IMG/VR virus record: IMGVR_UViG_3300001349_001572
Span: 1 to 23,167 of that record
Source of the DNA: a virus
DNA: 23,167 bases
Direction: 5' to 3' (one strand)
Shown here piece by piece: positions 7,288-13,923 of this stretch. The notes under the pieces were generated by a model. That model did not search any database. It saw nothing but the letters and a program-made list of their open reading frames with translations, and was not told the DNA's origin. The position numbers were made by a program, and so were the translations under genes. Position 1 is the stretch's first letter. The number at the start of each line of letters is the position of its first letter.

Positions 7288-8147
7288 TTGTCCTCCAGAC
7301 TTTTTATGAAATCAATATCTATTCCCATGGTGTCGAACCACCATTCATTGGACTTGTCTTTAAACTTGGGTTTGTCCTTATTTCTGTTGTAGTTTTCTAC
7401 AACCTTGTCTTGCCTCTTCTTCTCTTTGAGATAGTGTTCGTTATCCCAATCTGAACCCAATCTGTAGAGTTCTCGCAGCAACTTTCGAAATACATAACCT
7501 TGTTCCTTGTTGCTTGGGTAATAACCAGAGTAAAGAAGCTTCTCGCATGCTTGGATCAGGATCTCTTCGCGAGTCTCTTCGTTCTTCCCGTTGACGAACA
7601 TGCTAAGTCTTTGAAGACCAAAGCCGACGTCAATGCACGTTCCAAGTGGGTTTACGATGTTTCCAATCTCGATGTCATCCTTGAAGAACTCTGTGCAATA
7701 GCCACCGATTTGTCCATCGGTCCATTTGCATTCCTCATCTGGTCTGACTTCAACATCATAGTTTTCGTAAAGGCTTTTCCAATCCCCCATCTTATCCGGA
7801 TGGATGGTAACGTAATCTACTTTGATCCCTAGGGTGTCTTCGACGAACTCCATCCAAAAGTCAACTGACTGCTGAACCGTAAGAGTTCTAAAAGAGAATA
7901 GCCCTATCATATCAAAATAAAGATAGTGTGTTCCATCACCTATCTCCTCAAGGTCATTGAGTCTTATGCATGACTGCACGTTTGCTAGTGTTCCCGTCTC
8001 TTCCGACTTAAACCTCTCTTTGAATTGCTGCATTCCTGCAGGACAAAACAATGTGGTATTGTCGTAAGGCCGGACATTGTCGTCCAATTGGAATTGAACT
8101 CCTTTGCTAGCACAAAAATTTCTATATAAATCAATTATATCTATCAT
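7284..8147 (-). CDS. Minimal alanyl-tRNA synthetase-like enzyme (class II catalytic core only)
   Basis: The 287-residue protein matches the N-terminal part of AlaRS in order. Motif 1 region LFCPAGMQQF (33-42). Motif 2 QSCIRLNDLEEIG...YFDMIGLFSF (58-86, Arg62). GGYCTEFF and EIGNIVNPLG (148-169), cf. GPCTEIFYD and EIWNIVFMQF. Motif 3 DVGFGLQRL (173-181). Then EQGYVFRKLLREL (215-227), cf. GRGYVLRRILRRA, and WWFDTMGIDIDF (269-280), cf. LYDTYGFPLDL. The editing and C-Ala domains of full AlaRS (about 870 residues) are missing. The start at 8147 fits GGAGG 7 nt upstream and the promoter at 8167-8195; the longer frame to 8195 would begin inside the promoter. The substrate may be a tRNA, another RNA or a peptide; this is open. 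Confidence 0.88.
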   Translation of the reverse strand: MIDIIDLYRNFCASKGVQFQLDDNVRPYDNTTLFCPAGMQQFKERFKSEETGTLANVQSCIRLNDLEEIGDGTHYLYFDMIGLFSFRTLTVQQSVDFWMEFVEDTLGIKVDYVTIHPDKMGDWKSLYENYDVEVRPDEECKWTDGQIGGYCTEFFKDDIEIGNIVNPLGTCIDVGFGLQRLSMFVNGKNEETREEILIQACEKLLYSGYYPSNKEQGYVFRKLLRELYRLGSDWDNEHYLKEKKRQDKVVENYNRNKDKPKFKDKSNEWWFDTMGIDIDFIKSLEDK

Positions 8148-8166
8148 AATATGTCCTCCGTATGAT

Positions 8167-8195
8167 AATGTAACATGTCCAAAGCGACATGTCAA
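8167..8195 (-). promoter_or_regulatory. sigma70-like promoter for the AlaRS-like/exonuclease operon
   Basis: TTGACA (8190-8195), 17 nt, TACATT (8167-8172) with TGT before the -10. The upstream CTTTTTA tract is identical to that at two other promoters. It excludes the longer start of the AlaRS-like gene. Confidence 0.87.
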
Positions 8196-8206
8196 GTAAA
8201 AAGGGT

Positions 8207-8237
8207 AAAAAAAAACCCCAAGACCGGAGTCAAGGGG
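8207..8237 (-). terminator. Intrinsic terminator after the 183-aa gene
   Basis: The RNA would form CCCC-UU-GAC-UCCG-GUC-UU-GGGG followed by nine U (plus-strand A at 8207-8215). The loop C(UCCG)G is a stable UNCG tetraloop and the U-U pairs form a small internal loop. Confidence 0.85.
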
Positions 8238-8293
8238 CTAGTGAGTAACTTCAGGATTTAACCTTCTTCGTCATCGCCTTCGAGACCAAAGCT
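8232..8293. repeat. Direct repeat copy 1 (gene tail plus terminator edge)
   Basis: 57 of 62 bases match 8876-8937. It covers the edge of the terminator hairpin, the stop codon and the last 11 codons of the 183-aa gene. The same copy lies at the end of recA. Confidence 0.9.
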
Positions 8294-8809
8294 TCTGATC
8301 GAAGAGTTCTTCAGGGCTTCCAAGATCATTTGTTTTAGCCTTGCTTCGGTGAGTTGAAATGGGCTGCTTTCTTGTAAGTCTTTTCTAGTTTTCATTTTTC
8401 TTTTCAGTTGTCCAATAAATTTGTCGATTCTAGCTAAAGTTCGATCTCCGTTTCTGGCGGCGGTTGTTGAAGCACCTGTAATCACTGGAAAGGTTCTGGG
8501 CATGCCTGGGCCTCTATGAAAGTCATGAACACTAAAGACAGGTGTTGGGCTGGGATCATAAAATGGCTCATTCGGATCACCCGCAATTGGGTTGCCAAGG
8601 TTATCTGTATAATTATGAAAAATTCTAACTGCTATGTTCATACGCTCTTGGCGGGCTTTTTTCATTGCGTCGTCTAGTTCCTTAACTTTTTCATAATAAT
8701 CTGGGCCATATGCAACGCGTGTCCACTCATTGTAGATTTGCCTTACTACCTCTTTGTTTTCTTCAAGGTCCATAATCGCTTGTTCAATAACTTTTCTTTT
8801 TGGGTTCAT
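8258..8809 (-). CDS. Hypothetical protein sharing RecA's C-terminal tail, 183 aa
   Basis: The start at 8809 has GGAGA 7 nt upstream. Residues 1-75 are charged and helical. A Pro-rich part follows (GDPNEPFYDPSPTP, HRGPGMPRTFP), then a basic helix (RIDKFIGQLKRKMKTRKD). Residues 153-166 read LTEARLKQMILEAL, almost identical to the N-terminal helix of the protein at 1542-2444. The final 10 residues FGLEGDDEEG match the RecA tail FGLEGENEEG. It lies between two terminators and has no promoter of the usual class directly upstream, so it may rely on read-through or a late promoter. I recognise no family. The shared tail could be a docking peptide or a remnant of duplication. Confidence 0.8.
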   Translation of the reverse strand: MNPKRKVIEQAIMDLEENKEVVRQIYNEWTRVAYGPDYYEKVKELDDAMKKARQERMNIAVRIFHNYTDNLGNPIAGDPNEPFYDPSPTPVFSVHDFHRGPGMPRTFPVITGASTTAARNGDRTLARIDKFIGQLKRKMKTRKDLQESSPFQLTEARLKQMILEALKNSSIRSFGLEGDDEEG

Positions 8810-8851
8810 GTGAAGTTCTCCATTAATGATATTAAATAGTGCTTTAAAAAC

Positions 8852-8883
8852 AAAAAAAGCCCCAACTGCGAAGAGAAGGGGCT
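8852..8883 (-). terminator. Intrinsic terminator after recA
   Basis: AGCCCC pairs with GGGGCU around a small UU/UU internal loop and a short CU/AG helix, followed by seven U in the minus-strand RNA. The stem differs from the 8207-8237 terminator while the flanking gene tail is duplicated. Confidence 0.85.
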
Positions 8884-8937
8884 AGTGAGTAACTTCAGGA
8901 TTCAACCTTCTTCATTCTCGCCTTCGAGACCAAAGTT
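8876..8937. repeat. Direct repeat copy 2 (recA tail plus terminator edge)
   Basis: This is the partner of 8232-8293 at an offset of 644 bp. It covers the last codons and stop of recA and the edge of its terminator. Confidence 0.9.
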
Positions 8938-10008
8938 CTTGCCTTCAGACTCAAATTTTTGGATGATTTCCTCATCCATGATGTCAAGCACAGCAGAGCG
9001 AAACTCTGGTTCTTGCAACTTGGTGATCCATTGAGACTTTTGGAATTTAAATTCTTTTCCTTTCGCGTCATAGATCTTGTTCCAAGCTCCCGGCTTAAAG
9101 CGATCAGAGCCTGAGACTCTTAATGCTTCTAACCAAGACTCTTCATCTTGAATGCCTACATTTTTGCCCCAAAGAATCTTAAAGCCACATGTGCGACCTT
9201 CAGACCCAAAGCGGGACTTCTCAACCTTTACTTTTACTTCGGAGCCAATCCGAAGTCCACTGTTATCAGTCACATATGACGCTTTTGATTTGCGCTTTGT
9301 GAGCCAGATGCGGAGCGAACAAAAGTATTCAATTGCCTTCCCGCCTGGGGCGACATATGGCGTCACCATAGCTTCCCAACCTTGAGCACCAATGTTTGTC
9401 TTAAGTTGGTTGATCAACAGCAATGTACATTGTTGATTCGCCAGTGGGATGGCAAGCTTTGGAAATGCTTTCGCAAAAATCCTTGGCTTGACGGCCATAG
9501 ACGACTGAGGGTTGAAGTCTCCTTCGAGGTCCTTCTCAGCAGATGTTGCTGCGATGGAGTCCCAAATAAACAGAAATTGCGTCTCTGCATACTCGGTCAT
9601 CAAGTCTTCAATTGTCTCGAGAACTTTCTCAACTGAAACAGCTTGAATGTACATGAAATCGCTGTTGGTGTCTATTCCAGAGTTCTTAAGGAACTTGGGA
9701 TCTATCGCAGACTCAGCGTCAAAGTAGACAACGAAATGTCCTTTCTTTTGTGCTTGAGAAGCTATTTGGCAAGCCATGTAAGACTTACCCGACGAAGACA
9801 AACCGGCAAGTTCAGTAATCTTCCCAACGGGGATTCCAGCCATCTTACCTCGGCAGGTAATAGAATCCAACCAGCGTGAACCAGTTGGAATCCATTCTTT
9901 GACCTCGGTAGGATTGTCTTCGTTTAAGTCGTGGGCGATGTTCAGACCAACTTTCTTGTTGACGAACTTCTTCATAGAACCAATATCAATCTTACCTGCT
10001 TTGGTCAT
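8902..10008 (-). CDS. RecA/UvsX-like recombinase
   Basis: The 368-residue protein is a strand-exchange ATPase for recombination-dependent replication and repair. Walker A is GLSSSGKS (69-76). The catalytic-glutamate region is YFDAESAID (95-103), Walker B is FLFIWDSIAA (145-153) and LLLINQLKTNIG corresponds to the L2-proximal NQ segment. EYFCSLRIWLTKRK resembles the RecA KFYASVRLDIRR stretch. The C-terminus is acidic and ends FGLEGENEEG, a tail copied onto the neighbouring protein at 8258. The start ATG overlaps the preceding lipoprotein stop (TAATG). It is the last gene of the ClpP-lipoprotein-RecA run and is followed by a terminator. Confidence 0.93.
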   Translation of the reverse strand: MTKAGKIDIGSMKKFVNKKVGLNIAHDLNEDNPTEVKEWIPTGSRWLDSITCRGKMAGIPVGKITELAGLSSSGKSYMACQIASQAQKKGHFVVYFDAESAIDPKFLKNSGIDTNSDFMYIQAVSVEKVLETIEDLMTEYAETQFLFIWDSIAATSAEKDLEGDFNPQSSMAVKPRIFAKAFPKLAIPLANQQCTLLLINQLKTNIGAQGWEAMVTPYVAPGGKAIEYFCSLRIWLTKRKSKASYVTDNSGLRIGSEVKVKVEKSRFGSEGRTCGFKILWGKNVGIQDEESWLEALRVSGSDRFKPGAWNKIYDAKGKEFKFQKSQWITKLQEPEFRSAVLDIMDEEIIQKFESEGKNFGLEGENEEG

Positions 10009-10202
10009 TACTCTTCACCCTCTTCAGAGCCTTCTTCGGTCTCCTCAGTTTCTTCGCCAGTTTCCTCTTCGGAACCTTCGGCTGCCGTGTCTTCTACTTC
10101 TTCAGCAGTTTCTTCGGTTGTCTCTTCAGCATCTACTGCTGTATCTTGTTCTTCTTCTTTGTCGCCGCAGGCCAAGAACATTGTTATCAATAAACTAATC
10201 AT
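10008..10202 (-). CDS. Very short acidic lipoprotein, 64 aa
   Basis: The start ATG at 10202 has GGAG 6 nt upstream. MISLLITMFLAC gives a lipobox (FLAC, Cys12) after an unusually short signal without a basic n-region. The mature part starts CGDKEEEQDT and is almost entirely Glu, Thr, Ala and Asp, so it is disordered and strongly negative. It would be a lipid-anchored surface or periplasmic tether. It overlaps the second lipoprotein by 8 nt and recA by 1 nt. A role such as superinfection exclusion is only a guess; the composition alone does not indicate an enzyme. Confidence 0.8.
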   Translation of the reverse strand: MISLLITMFLACGDKEEEQDTAVDAEETTEETAEEVEDTAAEGSEEETGEETEETEEGSEEGEE

Positions 10203-10443
10203 TGTTTACTCCTTCGTTTGTGTTAATAGTTTTGGTTGAAGTCGGTGTGACTTCTGTCTTAGATTCTCCAGATGTGCTATCATCAGCATCTTTAGAAACT
10301 TCGACTGCATTGTCTGTAGTTGCCTCATCAATTGTCTCCAAGGTCTTTGTCTCAACAACTTGAGTTGTCGTAGTTGCGGTTGTCACTTCTGTTGTGACTT
10401 CCTGTTCTCCGCAAGCGAAGAGCATTGTTAATAGTAACGTCAT
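10195..10443 (-). CDS. Thr/Glu-rich lipoprotein, 82 aa
   Basis: The start ATG at 10443 has AGGAGG 4 nt upstream and overlaps the clpP stop by 4 nt. MTLLLTMLFAC gives a lipobox (LFAC, Cys11), again with a minimal signal and no basic residue. The mature chain starts CGEQEVTTEV and is rich in Thr, Glu, Val, Asp and Ser, without Cys or aromatic residues, so it is probably disordered. It is similar in design to the next gene and may be a divergent duplicate. The two lie between clpP and recA, which is an odd place for envelope proteins. Confidence 0.8.
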   Translation of the reverse strand: MTLLLTMLFACGEQEVTTEVTTATTTTQVVETKTLETIDEATTDNAVEVSKDADDSTSGESKTEVTPTSTKTINTNEGVNND

Positions 10444-11051
10444 GTTACCTCCTGTAGGTTTATATCTAATTTTACATTTATCTCTAATCTTGGCATTCCA
10501 ACTTTGTCGGCAATACCAAGGTCAATTGCTTCTTTGGCCTCGATGAACCAGTCCGATCGGCCTTTCTCGTTTAACTTCTTATTAAACCACTTCTCTGACT
10601 TGTTTGAGTTTTCTGATAAGATTTTATAAATCTTGTCATTCAATCTCTTTACTTCTTCTGCACTTGCTTGAATCTCCGAGTTCTTACCCCATGAGGCTGA
10701 ACTTACATCGTGGATCATCAAAGTTGCGTCCTCTGTGATGTAGCGATGACCCTCATCTCCACAAGAAAACAGAATGACTCCACAACTCATCGCCTTGCCC
10801 TCTACAATCGTTGCAATTGGCAGCTCCGAGTTTCTTATCGAAGCAATCATGCTCATGAGAGAGTAGACTTGCCCGCCATACGAGTCAATAATCACTGGGA
10901 TTATCTTTTGACCTGTATTGTGGGCTGTGGCAATTTTGTCTGCAAACTCTTTTGCTGATTTCTCATCAAACTTGTTAACCCTAATAACAACAGGGTTATG
11001 TCTCAATTCTACAACTTTCAGGTTGTGATCGAGTGTCGTCTTCCATAACAT
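10440..11051 (-). CDS. ClpP-like serine protease
   Basis: The 203-residue protein has the ClpP fold order: PVIIDSYGGQVYSLMSMIASI (52-72, the oxyanion-type GG), catalytic Ser89 in GKAMSCGVILFSCG, His114 in LMIHDVSSASWG and Asp182 in GIADKVG. AMSC replaces the usual AASM around the serine. Phage ClpP-like enzymes often act as prohead proteases, but here the gene lies with replication genes and no capsid gene is near, so regulatory proteolysis is also possible. The start at 11051 has AAAGGAG 5 nt upstream. A perfect hairpin lies just before it at 11073-11092. Confidence 0.88.
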   Translation of the reverse strand: MLWKTTLDHNLKVVELRHNPVVIRVNKFDEKSAKEFADKIATAHNTGQKIIPVIIDSYGGQVYSLMSMIASIRNSELPIATIVEGKAMSCGVILFSCGDEGHRYITEDATLMIHDVSSASWGKNSEIQASAEEVKRLNDKIYKILSENSNKSEKWFNKKLNEKGRSDWFIEAKEAIDLGIADKVGMPRLEINVKLDINLQEVT

Positions 11052-11072
11052 TTTATCTCCTTTGTTTGTTTA

Positions 11073-11092
11073 ATGGCACGGGGAAACCCGTG
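11073..11092 (-). other. Perfect 8-bp hairpin in the GHKL-clpP intergenic gap
   Basis: GGCACGGG and CCCGTGCC pair perfectly around a 4-nt loop, between the GHKL stop and the clpP ribosome site. No U-run follows on either strand, so it is not a standard intrinsic terminator. It may be a processing, stabilising or factor-dependent termination site. Confidence 0.7.
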
Positions 11093-11102
11093 CCAACCTA
11101 CT

Positions 11103-12857
11103 CTACTTTGCAGCGAGTGATTTTTTGCTGTGTCTGCCAAGATTACGACGAACAGCATTTGAAGAATCATGATTCCATGTTGCCTCTAGAACATCGGGGA
11201 CCCATTTTTGCTTTCTTTCGCCAACAGATTGTTTAGAGTATTGACTCTGGACATCAAAAATTCTCGACATTGCTCCCTTAAGGTGGTGCTTAATGACCTG
11301 ATCTTTAATTGGGATTGAATCAACATGTTGATACTCATCGATAAACCTTTTTTCCCTGTTCGAGTATAGAGGGTGGGATGTGTTCAGCAAAATCGTATAT
11401 GGCTCAAACATGAACTCCAACAATGGACCATCTTCTTCCTCTACAATCTCAACATGCGGATTCTGGAAAGATTTTAGCTTTTCTAGTGAACGTTTTTTTG
11501 AAACATTTCTTTTTTTTGTTTTTGATGCTGGTCGACCGTCGTTATTATCGGAATTCTTACTTCCTACTTGGTTAGACGGAGGATCATCATTATTATCAGA
11601 ATTACCAGATGCCCTACTTAGTGTCGGAAGATCTTTTACATAGTTTTTAAAAGCCTCCTTTAGCCACTTGCTAACATCTTTATAGTCTACATCCTTATGT
11701 GCATTTTTTGACATCCAGTCAGAGATTTCCTTTGGTAAGTTATCCCGGATGGCAGCATAAAAAGCAAACTCATTTATGTTAGATAGTTGAGTTCTATTTT
11801 CGGATGGGTGTCCTTGCCAGTCACATGGTAGTTCAACAACCAAAATCCACTCGGTGGCCTTGTGCCAGATTCCACACTGTCTTAGTTTAGAAGACCTAGT
11901 TGCGCCATTGTCACTCATGTCAAAATAGTTTTCTTTTTTCCATGCAAAATAAATGTTTCCATTAAGGGCAACATGTTTGGAGCTGGATGATTGATTGTAG
12001 AAATCTTCCTTAAGACAGTAGTGCAGAACCGTCCCTTTAGGAATCTCATCACCAGTTAAAATCACTGAAGAATATGAAGTTGACTGGGACATTATTTCAA
12101 AAGTTGTCAAAACACGCTGTGTTCTTTGGAGTTGGGCTTCATTTTCAGTGCTATATATATCAACATATATATCGTCTCCAATATCTCTAAAAAGTCTGTT
12201 TGAGATAAACTTATATAGTGACCAACCAGCGCTGGTTTTTTGTTCTTTAGGGGAACACTCGAAACACATTGTTTTCCATGTGTCTTCTTCCAAATGACTT
12301 CCCATTAAAACTGCTGTAGTTCCGGTGAAGGGTGATTCTTCAAGAACACTATTAAAAAAATCACGATATTGAAATTCTAAATTGTCTTCATGATAACCAC
12401 ACCACTTAGATTGCAAGCCGTAATACTCTGAATCTTCAATGAGTTTTAAATGAAAAGTGTGTCCTTCATTATCAGAGTCTTTAGAGACATACAAAATGCC
12501 TTCGCGGCAATGTGGTAGGTATGAAATTTTTGCGCCTTGTCCCATATTTGATGCCAAACCAGTTATAGCCTCATGGCTCTCATTACCTGAGTTGCCCATG
12601 GTATTTAAATTGTTTTTTGCTTCGTCTTCGGAGAAAAAATCTCCACCGACATTAGTTATGGAAATCTTGTTAGTTTGAAAATCATCTCTTTGAACATGTA
12701 TTTTTCCACGCTCTTGGCCTAGTTTTCTTCTGTTAGCTTCTGATCCGTTGATCAAAATTTCTCGAATAATTGAATTCAAAGGAGTGGCTAAACCCTTTCT
12801 ATTGATCTCTCTTGTTAGCTGTCTTTTTGGATCAGGCATGTTTATATAGATACTCAT
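11103..12857 (-). CDS. GHKL (Hsp90/MutL/rIIA-type) ATPase, 584 aa
   Basis: The N-terminal 110 residues carry the GHKL ATP-binding motifs: N-box IIREILINGSEAN (Glu33, Asn37), a degenerate G1 ISITNVGGDF in place of DxGxG, and G2 GLASNMGQGAKISYLP (100-114). The middle may be a transducer domain. Residues about 430-480 are a low-complexity Asn/Asp/Lys linker ending KTKKRNVSKKRSLEK. T4 rIIA has a similar RELITN N-box, so an rIIA-like membrane or exclusion role is possible, as is a MORC/Hsp90-like role. I chose the ATG at 12857 (GGAG 5 nt upstream), because the longer frame to 12905 begins inside the SSB terminator. No promoter is visible, so expression probably comes from terminator read-through. 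Confidence 0.83.
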   Translation of the reverse strand: MSIYINMPDPKRQLTREINRKGLATPLNSIIREILINGSEANRRKLGQERGKIHVQRDDFQTNKISITNVGGDFFSEDEAKNNLNTMGNSGNESHEAITGLASNMGQGAKISYLPHCREGILYVSKDSDNEGHTFHLKLIEDSEYYGLQSKWCGYHEDNLEFQYRDFFNSVLEESPFTGTTAVLMGSHLEEDTWKTMCFECSPKEQKTSAGWSLYKFISNRLFRDIGDDIYVDIYSTENEAQLQRTQRVLTTFEIMSQSTSYSSVILTGDEIPKGTVLHYCLKEDFYNQSSSSKHVALNGNIYFAWKKENYFDMSDNGATRSSKLRQCGIWHKATEWILVVELPCDWQGHPSENRTQLSNINEFAFYAAIRDNLPKEISDWMSKNAHKDVDYKDVSKWLKEAFKNYVKDLPTLSRASGNSDNNDDPPSNQVGSKNSDNNDGRPASKTKKRNVSKKRSLEKLKSFQNPHVEIVEEEDGPLLEFMFEPYTILLNTSHPLYSNREKRFIDEYQHVDSIPIKDQVIKHHLKGAMSRIFDVQSQYSKQSVGERKQKWVPDVLEATWNHDSSNAVRRNLGRHSKKSLAAK

Positions 12858-12878
12858 CTTTACTCCGATATTTACTAT

Positions 12879-12916
12879 AAAAAAGCCGCCCCTTTTTGTA
12901 ACCAAGGGCGGGCGGC
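12879..12916 (-). terminator. Intrinsic terminator after the SSB gene
   Basis: GCCGCCC (12910-12916) pairs with GGGCGGC (12885-12891) on the minus-strand RNA, followed by a run of six U. It should separate the highly expressed SSB from the downstream GHKL gene. Confidence 0.88.
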
Positions 12917-12939
12917 AATTCCCTACAACACAGGAGGAA

Positions 12940-13713
12940 CTATTCTTCGCTCATGAATGCTGCGAAGGCTTGATCTACACTCTCACCGGTTTGTTGCTTA
13001 CCACGTTGAGTCTCTGACGAAGAGGCTTCTGCTGAAGTGTCGGAGGACAAGTAACCATCCAACAGAGCCTGAACTTCTTCAGTTGTCTTAACATCAAACA
13101 ACTTGTCGATGTCTGGGACAGAGTCTACTAATTGTTGACAATCAGCAATTGCATCATCACACAACACAGATGGTCGTCGGCGAGGCTGCAAGCCTGTCTT
13201 TGGGAAGGCTCCAGGGCCTGATGCCAAAGTGTAAGTCAACTTAATATCTGTTCCAGTTTCAACATCGGTAATGTCTCCATAGTCAGGATCCAACACGTAA
13301 CCCAAAAGGGCTTCATATGCAGTTTTTCCATAAGCCCAGATTTTTACACCATCAGCTTCATGACCACGGATAAGAACCGGTGAATAGTAGCGCTTTCGAG
13401 CGAAGAGCTTTTTGGCTTCATTTTTAAGGTTTTGGTCATCAGATTGAGTACCTTCCCGCCAAAGTTTTGATGCGAAATCACAGATAGCGCATTCGCCGTT
13501 GTCATTACGTTTATTGCAGTAAATTCCAGGATTCTTTCCTACGTTGTAGTGAAAGTGGAACTCACGGAACGGATCGCCATCCGCTGTGGGTAAAATTCGG
13601 ATGTTCTGGTCACCAGCAGATGGTTTCCACATGGTAGAATTTCTACCAGTTCCTTTTTTACCGTTTTTTGATTGATCGAGCTTCGCTCGCATTGCTTCTA
13701 TATTAATAGCCAT
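12940..13713 (-). CDS. gp32-like single-stranded DNA-binding protein
   Basis: The 257-residue protein coats ssDNA at the fork. It has the T4 gp32 plan: a basic N-terminal LAST-like segment (KLDQSKNGKKGTGRN), then a core with a zinc site His53-x12-Cys66-x8-Cys75-x2-Cys78 (EFHFHYNVGKNPGIYC...CAIC), nearly the H-x12-C-x9-C-x2-C spacing of gp32. WAYGKTAYEALLGYV and PGAFPKTGLQP follow. The acidic C-terminus after about residue 215 (SSDTSAEASSSE...AFAAFMSEE) is the usual partner-binding tail. The start at 13713 has TAGGAG 6 nt upstream. It has its own promoter (13816-13844) and terminator (12879-12916), consistent with high independent expression. Confidence 0.92.
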   Translation of the reverse strand: MAINIEAMRAKLDQSKNGKKGTGRNSTMWKPSAGDQNIRILPTADGDPFREFHFHYNVGKNPGIYCNKRNDNGECAICDFASKLWREGTQSDDQNLKNEAKKLFARKRYYSPVLIRGHEADGVKIWAYGKTAYEALLGYVLDPDYGDITDVETGTDIKLTYTLASGPGAFPKTGLQPRRRPSVLCDDAIADCQQLVDSVPDIDKLFDVKTTEEVQALLDGYLSSDTSAEASSSETQRGKQQTGESVDQAFAAFMSEE

Positions 13714-13815
13714 AATTTACTCCTAAGTTTGGTTATTTTATTGTGTTTTATCACTAAGGTAGACAGGCTATTTTTTCATCCCGTCCCCATTTGTAATTCG
13801 TTTTTGTTATACTAT

Positions 13816-13844
13816 AATATAACATGTTTTGGTTTGCTTGTCAA
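13816..13844 (-). promoter_or_regulatory. sigma70-like promoter of the SSB gene, with dyad and A-rich leader
   Basis: TTGACA (13839-13844), 17 nt, TATATT (13816-13821), TGT before the -10. TGTTATA/TATAACA (13805-13811 and 13818-13824) forms a dyad over the -10 and start. The roughly 95-nt leader (13714-13809) ends in an A-rich, weakly structured stretch before the ribosome site, a layout used for gp32 autoregulation in T4. I infer the same possibility here. Confidence 0.88.
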
Positions 13845-13923
13845 GTAAAAAGTTAAACTTTTTTTCATAATCTCAAAAAAGTGTCGAAAAAAGTTTTGAC
13901 GATTTCGAGTTTTGCAGATTTTG

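Noticed and set aside
8148-8195. Longer start of the AlaRS-like gene
   Set aside because: The extra 16 codons lie on the promoter itself, upstream of the expected transcript start.
9931-10239. Plus-strand Ser/Val-rich open frame
   Set aside because: It is the complement of the Glu/Thr-rich lipoprotein codons; the repetitive composition explains the long frame.
12858-12905. Longer start of the GHKL gene
   Set aside because: The extra codons are the SSB terminator hairpin, and a better ribosome site precedes 12857.
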